From Piscicola geometra (taxonomy: Eukaryota; Annelida; Clitellata; Hirudinida; Piscicolidae), in NCBI GenBank assembly GCA_943735955.1, contig OX030960.1, forward strand, positions 387,128 to 451,127: a stretch of 64,000 nucleotides of DNA, written 5' to 3'. Numbering within the stretch: the first letter of the stretch is position 1; every line of letters starts with the position of its first letter. The translations under genes and the position numbers were made by a program. Positions 44,516 to 56,400 of the stretch are shown here, piece by piece. Below the pieces are notes generated by a model that saw only the letters and a program-made list of their open reading frames with translations, was not told where the DNA came from and searched no databases.

Positions 44516-47500
44516 GTATTCCACGTTACCAATACAATTCTTCATCTCCGGGTTTTTATTTACAGGCCAACTTTTTCTCTCCCGAGGGTGGGGCCTGTCT
44601 GAAAAGTCTCAATCTCTCTCTCCACTCCTTTCTATCATGGGCATCAGTGCTGCATGCCCCCAGGTATTTGAGGTCTTTCTGTACCACCTCTTCCCACGTC
44701 TTCTTTGTCCTGCCAGGTCGTTTCGTTCCAGAAACCTCCATTCTTCTAACCTTGTTGATCCATCCACCATCACGTTCCACATGCCCAAACCACCTCATTC
44801 TTCTCGCTTGCAGTACAGCACCAATATCCTGGTTTCCCATCATTTTTTGCAACTCATCTGAACTGATGAGATTTTTTGATTTTATGTTGCACATCCAACG
44901 GATCATGGCCCGGTCATTGCGTTGAAGGCGGTTGATTGTTTCTGTGGTGACAGCCCAAGTCTCAGAGGCGTGTAACATTGTACTCCTCACACATGAGGTG
45001 TACACACGACTTCTGGTTGGAAGTGGAAGGTGTCTGTTTGTCAGTAGAGGAAGAAGTTGACGAAATTTTCCCCACGAACACTTGCATCGGGTTATGGCAG
45101 CATCCTCACAGCTTCCACCTGCAGACAGCATGTCACCTAAGTAGCAGAATTCAGGAACGACTTCAAGTTTGTCTTCATCAACAAGAACTTCCACAATTGG
45201 TCTTCCATCTATCGGTCGAGCTGTCCCTTGACAGCGGGCACACTTGTACTCTGGGTCTGAGCGGAGGGAACTTTTAATGCCTGAGCAAGGTCGATGAAAG
45301 CTAAGTAGAGTGGTTTGTTGACAATCTGGTACTTTTTCTGGATCTGACCGATCTTGAAGATGGCATCTGTTGTTCCACGACCTGGCATGAAGCCAAACTG
45401 CATCTCATCAATCTTCGCACGGATCCTGATCAGGTCTTCTATCACGTGCTCCAGTACTTGAGTACTTGCTCTATCAGTTTCAAGCCCCTGTAGTTGTTCC
45501 TGTCGAGAGCATCTTCTTTCCTCTTTAAAGGATCACAATGAAACTCTTTTTCCATTCAGTGGGGATCTTCCCTTTTGAGATGATGCATTCAGCAAGGTCA
45601 GGTACTAGGATGGCACCCTGTAGACCAGCAGACTTGAGCATCTCAGCAACAATGCCGGACGGACCAGCTGCCTTGCCATTACTTATCTTTGCAATGGCTT
45701 TCATGATCATTTCTGTGGTGATCGGCACACTTGGTCCTTCAACTGGGTCTTCCACCGGCAGATCCTCAGGGCACCATGGGAACTCTAGGTTCAGCAGACG
45801 CTCATAGTGCTCCTTCCAGGCCTCTTTCTTTGAGTTCTCACTCAATGACATTTCGCCAGCATCATTTCTCTCCGATTATGTCTTGATTTTCTCGTCGCAT
45901 CTGTTGAGCAAGACGAAAGACTTCTGCTGTTTTCGGATTGATAGAACTGAAAACTTTTTTCTCTGCAGCACACATAGCGATCTGGACAGCTTGTTTGCAG
46001 GCACGTTTTGCAGCGTTGTAATCTGAACGGCTGCCACCATCTTTCCATGCCTTGAAACATCTGCGTTTTTCAGCCACGGCACTTTCTACAGACTCATTCC
46101 ACCACCACGTCTGCTTCTTCCACCGGTGCGTTGAGGTAACGCCACACACCTGCTTCGCTGTATCTAGCAGTTAGTCTTTCAGTGAAAGCTAGAGTTCATC
46201 CACTGAATTAGAGCATGTCTTGACTTGTGTGTTGGCCGCGAAAACTTCCCCGAAGTCTGCCTGGGTTGCTGCGTTACGGAGTTTCCACACTTTGATGCTA
46301 GGCGCAAACTTTCGCTTAGTTGTCGGTGGCTTATGGTGCTTGAAGTCCGCAACAACCAGTTTATGCTGAGCAGCACATTCCTCATTCTGAAAGACTTTCA
46401 CATTTGAAACATGCTTTCTGAAAGCTCGTCGGAACAGAATGAAGTCAATCTGGGTTTGGACCGGTTCTGATCGGTAGGTCACTAGGTGGCGAGGCTTCTT
46501 CTACCACTGGAATCACAGCCAATATGTCCGTTCCAGTCTCCGCATACAAAGAGTTCTGTGGTTTGTATGATGGCGATAGCCGACTGTAGCCTTTGGTAGA
46601 AAGTGGTATTTTCTGCCACACTATAATATAATACATTGTTAACATCGTTATCACATTCATTAGAGTTTATTCAATGATATGCACTAGACATGCACTAGAC
46701 ATGCACCCAGACATGCACTAGCCATGCACCCAGACATGCACTAGACATGCACCCAGCCATGCACTAGACATGCACCCAGACATGCACCCAGCCATGCACT
46801 AGACATGCACCCATCCATGCACTAGACATGCACTAGCCATGCACTAGACATGCACCCAGCCATGCACCCAGCCATGCACTAGACATTCACTAGACATGCA
46901 CCCAGCCATGCACTAGACATGCACTAGACATGCACCCAGCCATGCACTAGACATGCACTAGACATGCACTAGACATGCACCCAGCCATACACTAGCCATG
47001 CACTAGACATGCACTAGATATGCACTAGACATGCACTAGCCATGCACTAGACATGCACTAGACATGCACCCAGCCATGCACTAGACATGCACCCATCCAT
47101 GCACTAGACATGCACCCAGACATGCACTAGACATGCACCCATCCATGCACTAGACATGCAACAAAAAATGCAATCAACATGCACCAAGAAATGCATTATA
47201 AATGCACCAGAGATGCCTTTTGTGTCGATGGTGCTCATTGAAGAGCATTCCCCAACCTGCAGTCGCAAGGCTCCAGACTGCAACCACTGCCCTCTCTGCT
47301 GCCCGGTCGTCTGCGCACCCAGACTGCTTGCTGCTGCCATGCCGACAGTGCTTGCTACAGTGGGACTTGTAGAGGTGCTTGCAGTGGTGCTTGCAGTGGT
47401 GGTGATGATGGCAGTGGCAGTGGTGGTGGTTGCAGTACCGAACACTTAACTTTCAAAAAGAGCGTCAACAAACGTAATAAAGAAGAGATGCATGGGCACC

Positions 47501-50500
47501 ATCTTGAGGGGCGTCATACTCGAGGCACCTGTCTGCATGAAAACTTCTTCGACAAGCAAGCCAAGCTTCAAGCGCAAGCCAGGATCGCCCTAGCTCAGGT
47601 GGTGAGGGAGTGGTGAGAGGGTGGTGAGGGAGTGGTGAGGGAGTGGTGAGGGAGTGGTGAGAGGGTGGTGAGGGAGTGGTGAGAGGGTGGTGAGGAAGGG
47701 GTGGAAGGGTGGTGAGGAAGTGGTGAAAGGGTGGTGAGAGGGTGGTGAGAGGGTGGTGAGGAAGTGGTGGAAGGGTGGTGAGAGGGTATTGAGAGGGTGG
47801 TGAGAGGGTGGTGGAAGGGTGGTGGAAGGGTGGTGAGGAAGTGGTGGAAGGGTGGTGAGAGGGTGGTGGAAGGGTGGTGAGAGGGTGGTGAGAGAGTGGT
47901 GGAAGGGTGGTGAGAGGGTGGTGAGGAAGTGGTGAGAGAGTGGTGAGAGGGTGCTGAGAGGGTGGTGAGAGGGTGGTGAGAGGGTGGTTAGAGGGTGGTG
48001 AGAGGGTGGTGAGGAAGTGGTGAGAGAGTGTTGAGAGGGTGTTGAGAGGGTGTTGAGAGGGTGTTGAGAGGGTGGTGAGAGGGTAGTGAGAGGGTGGTGA
48101 GAGGGTGGTGAGGAAGTGGTGAGAGAGTGGTGAGAGGGTGTTGAGAGGGTGGTGAGAGGGTAGTGAGAGGGTGGTGAGGAAGTGGTGGAAGGGTGCTGAG
48201 GAAGTGGTGGAAGGGTGGTGAGGAAGTGGTGGAAGGGTGGTGAGAGGGTGGTGAGGAAGTGGTGGAAGGGTGGTGAGAGGGTGGTGAGGAAGTGGTGGAA
48301 GGGTGGTGAGAGGGTGGTGAGAGGGTGGTGAGGAAGTTGTGAGAGGGTGGTGAGGAAGTGGTGAGGAAGTGGTGAGAGGGTGGTGAGAGGGTGGTGAGAG
48401 GGTGGTGAGAGGGTGGTGAGAGGGTGGTGAGAGAGTGGTGAGAGGGTGGTGAGGAAGTGGTGATAGGGTGGTGAGGAAGTGGTGAGAGGGTGGTGAGAGG
48501 GTGTTGAGAGGGTGGTGAGAGGGTGGTGAGAGGGTGGTGAGAGGGTGGTGAGAGGGTGGTGAGAGGGTGTTGAGAGGGTGGTGAGAGGGTGGTGAGGAAG
48601 TGGTGAGAGGGTGGTGAGAGGGTGTTGAGAGGGTGGTGAGAGGGTGGTGAGGAAGTGGTGAGAGGGTGGTGAGAGAGTGTTGAGAGGGTGTTGAGAGGGT
48701 GGTGAGAGGGTGGTGAGAGGGTGGTGAGAGGGTGTTGAGAGGGTGGTGAGAGGGTGGTGAGGAAGTGGTGGAAGGGTGGTGAGGAAGTGGTGGAAGGGTG
48801 GTGAGAGGGTGGTGAGGAAGTGGTGAGAGGGTGGTGAGGAAGTGGTGAGAGGGTGGTGAGAATTGAGAGAGAATTGGCATTAAGAAAGAGAAGAAAGATT
48901 AGCATTGAATGATATTGCTCAGTTGGAAGTTTAGGATTTCAATTCGACACTGCCTACCAGTGTTATTTTCGTTTCATAAAATAATTATAGTTTTTATTTC
49001 AGTTTCGTTTTGGAATTAATTATAGTTTTTATTTTCGTTTTCGTTTTGAAAATAATTATAGCTTTTATTTTCGTTTTCGTTTTGAAAATAATTAAAGTTT
49101 TTATTTTCGTTTCAGTTTTGAAAATAATTATAGTTTTTATTTTTATTTTAGTTTTGAAAATATATTAATTTGAAACTTTAAACACTATTTATTTATATCT
49201 AAAAAAATTAATAGATCATAAAATGAAACAGTAAAATAGAACAGTGTATTAACAACAAATGAGTTTAAAAAATTAACAGTCAAATAAAAATTTATTCCGT
49301 CTCAAAAAAACTTTCATTTGTAGGTTTTTCTGTAATCTATTTCTTTTCCCACTTGTTAAAGAAGCACATAAAGAAAAAATTCTCTCAACGTATGCCTGGG
49401 AGGCTGGAGCTGCCAAAAGATCTTGTGAAATTGGACTAAGAATAGGGTAGAAAGTTATGTTGTCATTCCAGAATTTTAACCCATTTGGTTCACAAGTATT
49501 TTTGATTTTTGAAGAATTTATTTTCATCTCCGAAATATATTTTTCTATTTCCACAATTATACTTGATTTGCATTCTTTGCCAGAACTTGTATCGTCAATA
49601 CTTAATTTAGAAGATAAAAACTTAAATTTCTTTGAAGGAATTGATGATTCATCCGAAGCTTCTATTTCATTATGTCGTGAACTATTTTCAAAACAATTGT
49701 TCTTTGCTTCGCTAAAAGCCTGCAAAATAAAAGATTCAAATTGTTTAATTGCAATAAAAATTTGATGTGATGTATCATTAAATAAGATTTATAATTTAAT
49801 TGAAAACTTGTTTTTAAAATATATCTAAATTACCTGTGAACAAATGTAAGTTTTAGCAGTATGCAATAAACTAGAATATTGTGACAACAGAATGAATTCT
49901 GCAACAGTTGGATCCACAAATGTAGCATCTGCTGATACTGGATTGAATTTCAATGAAGAGGGATTTAAGAAGCACTCAAAATAATTTAGAATTGCACTCC
50001 TCAATGAAACAATCAAACTAGAAATTCCTACAAATTTAATTTGTTCTAAATGGCAGTCTAGGTCTAAAACAGACGGTATGACATGTGATAAAGACAATGT
50101 ATCGGTCTGAATACTTTCAGTGTGGGTTGCGAATGGTTTCAAAAAATGTTGAACTTCTACCAATCTGTTCCATTCACTTGCTAATAATGTTTCGATTTTG
50201 GCAAAATCCATAACATAATTGACATCATCTTTTAGTTCTAGTAATCTTTCAACCATAAAAAAGTGCTGTTCCATCTAGTGGGGCAGTCTGTTATTACTGT
50301 TTTGGAAGATTTTTCAAGGAGTTTTTCTATGAGTATTGTTGACTTTCTAATTTTGCTGACTATATACCTTGCTTTTGTAATTATTGGTTCATATACATAT
50401 TGGAGTATACTCTTTTTAAAACTAGTTGTATGGTGTGTGCTAAACATGGCATATGTCGATAAGGAACCTATTTTTCTAATTCTATTTCATCAGCAATTGT

Positions 50501-53449
50501 TTCACTTTCTTCTTCATCACTATCTGAGTTTTCATTTTCTGAATAATCGTCTTTTTCTGCATGCCTATTTTGAAGAATACGCACAGCTTTTAAAATATTT
50601 GAACCGTTATCAGATATGATTAAAATTATTTTATTTGGTTCTATATTCCAATCAGCGAAACACTTTGATAAACACTAAGCAAGTTTTTCTCCAGTGTGGG
50701 GATGATTGAGTTGAATTAGGTTTAAAAAGTAGTGACACGGTTTGCTACTCTGTGGATTGGAACAGCATGCTGAAATCCCAACATATGATGATGTTAAACC
50801 TTTTTTGGTCCAAATATCTAAACATATAACTATTCTTCGAACATCATTCAATGAGTCTTTCAGAATTTTGCAACCCTCATCATATTTGTCTTTTAATAAG
50901 TCCAGTAACTTTGATGGGCCGGAAAAAAAATTTCAATAATTGATCCCCAATATTTTGGTACTATATGTTGTAATCATTTATAATGAATAACGACCATTGT
51001 AATTGCTCAAATAAATTTCTACAATACATGGTAATACTTTTTACATTTTGAATAAGATAAAATAAACAAAATTACCTGGCATTTTAAATTTTATATCCAA
51101 TGTTTCCACAAAGTTTTTAAAATGTTTATTAGATACTAGATTTAATGGGATGTTTGCGTTTACAAATAATTTTAATAAGGAGTCTTGTCTCTTCAAATAT
51201 TCTTCGCACTTACTTTAATACAAAACTGTTTTCGTCGTATTTTTTTCAAAACTAATAGTTTGTTGAACGGAATTTTCATTACTTTTTATTTTTTCACAAT
51301 TCCTCTTTCTGACTAATTCAATTTCTTTGAATTCTTGAAAAAACTTTTTGTGGTAGCTAGAGAGATGAACCTTGAGGTTTGTCGGATTTTTTCCTTTAAG
51401 TTGCGTTGCATAATACTTTCTGTCCGTCTTTGGTCGTCGATACTTCAACGATGCATGTACTTTTGTCGTTTTCTGAAGAATATGTAAAATATTTCCAAAT
51501 TTCGCTTTCTTTCTTTCTTCCAGCAAATGAACGTGATAAACTCATTGTTATTTAAATTTGAAATATTATAAGAATTGATTACGTAAATTATTGATTAATA
51601 ACAAATTTGACGTATAATAACAAATTTAAGATTAAAATAATTTAGTTGACAAAGCGAAGCAGTAATAAAATAACGTTTTACAAATGGCACTACTTTCATA
51701 AAGGCCAAAGATAATGTTTATAACATAGACATATATTTTTTTTATGAATTTTCATTTGTATATTATGGCATATCATAAAAAGTTATTTAATTTTCGTTTT
51801 GGTAATAATTATAGTTTTTATTTCAGTTTCGTTTTGGAAATAATTATAGTTTTTATTTTCGTTTTCGTTTTGAAAATAAATTTAGTTTTTATTTTCGTTT
51901 TCGTGGAACGATTATTCAGAATTGTCGTTTTCGTTTTCGTTACGAAAATAACACTGCTGCCTACACACTAGAGGTCGGACATGGACGATTTTTCATTCCC
52001 GATCCCGTCCTGTTCCCGAATTAATTTTCCCGTCCCGTTCCCGATGGACTATCAGAATTTTATTCCCGTCCCGTTCCCGCAACTCGATTCCCGGTCCCGA
52101 CCCGTTCCCAAAACTTTTTTGTTTTTTTATTCATTTTCGTTGCCGTTTTCACTGGACTCAAACTTGCTAGTCTTAAAATTTCTTAAAATGTCTTATTTGA
52201 AAGTCAGAGAATATTTTTTTAAATAAAATAAAAAAACACGATTTACATTTCAAATATTTATTGAAATGAGATTATTGAAGTTAGTTATTGTTTTTGAGAA
52301 ATTCAATCAAGACTTTATTGCTTTTCACACGGGTTAAACCGTCAAGAGTTGTAGCCTTCAAATTAGAGGATTTTGGGTCTGAAGTTAAACGACCACATGT
52401 TGAAAAATTCCGTTCACAGGGAATATAACTTACAGATATACTAAACCAAATTTTGGCTACTTCTTGTAATATTGGAAAATTGCTCATTTTACTCCAATAA
52501 AATAAAACATCTTTATAATCTTCAATTTTGGCGGGACATAATTGTGAATATTTGTACAATTCATCCTCTTCTGAATTTTTTTTTCGTTCATTATTATTAA
52601 TTCTTCAATAATGTTAGAAATATGTTTCTCGACAACATTCTTATTCACCACAACTGCAAATATAAAATAATTCATATAATTTGATAGTATAATAATTTTG
52701 TTTAACTTTTTACGTTATAAAAACAAACATAATAGGTCTCAATAACCATCATTTGTTTTTTTTCTCAACGTCACTGCAGCTTGGCCTGGCTGTACAAAAT
52801 GGAATTAAATTTTCTCTAATGAAAGTTTTGGTATTTGTTTCTTTTCTATCCCAAACTCTTTTCTTATTATTCTTTCATACTGGGGATGCAACAGACATGC
52901 TGTCATATGAATGAGATCAATGGCATCTTTTCTTTTGTCGAAATAATCAACTGAACAATCATTTGGAAATTAATCATTCAAATTCAAAGTATTAATTTAT
53001 AAAATAAAAATAATATAACTGACCATTTTGATTTAATCTGACAAGTTTTCATCATCACCTATTTGTTCTAATCTCCCTAATATTTGGACTTGCCATAACA
53101 ACTTTAAATGTAGTGTTGGAGATTTTGACATTGGCAATGGTGGCTTAGTTATACATTTCTATGTATTTAATACTTATTTTAAGTAAGGATTATCGATGAA
53201 ATAGAGATTTCCATACTTAGAAGTTTGCTGAAAAATCATTGTTAAAGAATCCAATCCCAATAACTTTTATTCCCATTTTTACCGTTCCCGATTTAAAAGT
53301 TGATTCCCGTTCCCGATTTGAATGTTGATTCCCGTCCCGAAAACCTATTCCCGGGTCCCGACTTTTCCCGTTCCGAAGTTAATTTTCATTCCCGTTCTCG
53401 CGGGAGTCCCGCGGGTACCCGGTCCGACCTCTACTACACACACGCACGC

Positions 53450-53484
<35 letters not shown>

Positions 53485-56400
53485 GATTCGACCAATGGCA
53501 GCGATGCAGTCAATGCTGGAAAGACAAAACAAAAAGTTGGAAGAACGAGTAAGTGATGCACAGAGACCGAAACTGAAATAATTTTTCGACTGAAACTAAA
53601 AATTATTTCAGTTTTGGCCGAAACTAAAAATTTTAGTTTTGGCCGAAAACGAATCTAAGCGGAAACTACGAAAATAATTTCGACCGGAACCGAATAAAAA
53701 GAAATAGTTTTAAACAAGAAAATATCATCTAAATATGTTAATTAAGAATTGTTTTTCCACTCAGCTGCCTCGTTCACATTTTTCAAACTGTTAGCTCTGA
53801 CCAACATCATAATCCTCGTCACAGCTCCATGTGTAGGATTCTTTTGAAGGAATCCTTGAGGTATTTCTAATGCTCTGAATAGGTTCTTGTTGTGTTCTCA
53901 CACAAAGTCACACATCCTTATTTGAAGAAGAGCAGGAGGGAAGACAAGGCGACAATGAAGATCTGCTGTGGTTTTGTTAAGAGCTGTAACCATGGCTGAT
54001 TTCACCTATGCTAACAATTTATGGTTAAAAAATGATAGACCAACCAGAATTTCACTTAACTGCCACAAGTGTCGACTGATTGCAGTCTCAAATACAGCTT
54101 AGTGAATCTTTTTTTACTTTTCCAAATGATGGAGAATATTTCTTGAGACAGATGCATCACACACACACACATGTGAACCAGGCTATAATGTAAAACTTAA
54201 GAATGAAAGTGTTAAAGGGACCGTGTGATGACAACTCTTGTACAGTCAGCTCAAATTTTGAACGAATCAAGAATATATTAAAACAGTAAATGATCTTGGC
54301 CATCCAACTATCTCTGTGGAACGCTTCAGGATAACGAATCTTTGCATGAGCCTTGACATCTTCTGCAAGTAGCGACAACTGGAGTGGAACCTGCTTGTCG
54401 AGTTCCATTGGGCAGTTTTGGGACGCCAAACAGTTTCATTGTTTCATCTTCAGACACCAGAACTGCAAGACAATCAGCCACATTCATTGACATTAAAGCG
54501 GGCAACATTTCACATTCTCAATGAACTGCCAATGGACATTTAAAATATGCTTTATTTAGCAGCTTCTTTTATGTGTTTTTGTTTGTACTGAGCGGGAGAT
54601 GGAAGGACATGAGCGGGAGATGGAACGGACATGAGTGGGAGATAGAAGGACATGAGTGGGAGATGGAAGGACATGAGTGGGAGATGGAAGGACATGAGTG
54701 GGAGATGGAACGGACATGAGTGGGAGATGGAACGGACATGAGTGGGAGATGGAACGGGCATGAACGGGAGATAGAACGGACATGAGTGGGAGATGGAAGG
54801 ACATGAGTGGGAGATGGAAGGACATGAGTGGGAGATGGAACGGACATGAGTGGGAGATGGAACGGGCATGAACGGGAGATGGAACGGACATGAGTGGGAG
54901 ATGGAAGGACATGAGTGGGAGATGGAAGGACATGAGTGGGAGATGGAACGGACATGAGTGGGAGATGGAACGGGCATGAACGGGAGATGGAACGGACATG
55001 AGTGGGAGATAGAAGGACATGAGTGGGAGATGGAAGGACATGAGTGGGAGAGGGAACGGACATGAGTGGGAGATGGAAGGACATGAGTGGGAGATGGAAG
55101 GACATGAGTGGGAGATAGAAGGACATGAGCGGGAGATGGAAGGACATGAGTGGGAGATGGAAGGACATGAGTGGGAGAGGGAAGAACATGAGTGGGAGAT
55201 GGAACGGACATGAGTGGGAGATGGAAGGACATGAGTGGGAGATGGAAGGACATGAGTGGGAGATGGAAGGACATGAGTGGGAGATGGAAGGACATGAGTG
55301 GGAGATGGAACGGACATGAGTGGGACATGGAAGGACATGAGTGGGAGAGGGAAGAACATGAGTGGGAGATGGAACGGACATGAGTGGGAGATGGAAGGAC
55401 ATGAGTGGGAGATGGAAGGACATGAGTGGGAGATGCAAGGACATGAGTGGGAGATAGAAGGACATGAGCGGGAGATGGAAGGACATGAGTGGGAGATGGA
55501 AGGACATGAGTGGGAGAGGGAAGAACATGAGTGGGAGATGGAAGGACATGAGTGGGAGATGGAAGGACATGAGTGGGAGATGGAAGGACATGAGTGGGAG
55601 ATGGAACGGACATGAGTGGGACATGGAAGGACATGAGGGGGAGATGGAAGGACATGAGTGGGAGATGGAAGGACATGAGTGGGAGAGGGAACGGGCATGA
55701 ACGGGAGATGGAACGGACATGAGTGGGAGATGGAACGGACATGAGTGGGAGATGGAAGGACATGAGTGGGAGATGGAAGGACATGAGTGGGAGAGGGAAC
55801 GGGCATGAACGGGAGATGGAACGGACATGAGTGGGAGATGGAACGGACATGAGTGGGAGATGGAAGGACATGAGTGGGAGATGGAAGGACATGAGTGGGA
55901 GATGGAAGGACATGAGTGGGAGAGGGAAGAACATGAGTGGGAGATGGAACGGACATGAGTGGGAGATGGAAGGACATGAGTGGGAGATGGAACGGACATG
56001 AGTGGGAGATGGAAGGACATGAGTGGGAGATGGAAGGACATGAGTGGGAGATGGAAGGACATGAGTGGGAGATGGAAGGACATGAGTGGGAGATGGAACG
56101 GACATGAGTGGGAGATGGAAGGACATGAGTGGTAGATGGAAGGACATGAGCGGGAGATGGAACGGACATGAGTGGGAGATGGAACGGACATGAGCGGGAG
56201 ATGGAACGGACATGAGTGGGAGATGGAACGGACATGAGTGGGAGATGGAAGGACATGAGTGGGAGATGGAACGGACATGAGCGGGAGATGGAACGGACAT
56301 GAGCGGGAGATTCCAATTCTACACTGAATAAATGGCGCACACAGGTCCTGGAGGGAGGTCTGGAGGGGCGGTGGAGGGAGGGTGTGTGGAGGGTTGGTGG

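Noticed and set aside
44516..44861. C-terminal extension of the SCHIP1-like exon 1 frame
   Set aside because: This part is antisense to the 3' end of a LINE and carries no SCHIP1 similarity; a phase-compatible donor at 44516 is preferred.
47465..48905. Minus-strand 471-codon [11 protein letters not shown] frame
   Set aside because: Array artefact; the plus strand carries SCHIP1-like exon 2 and its donor-seeded array.
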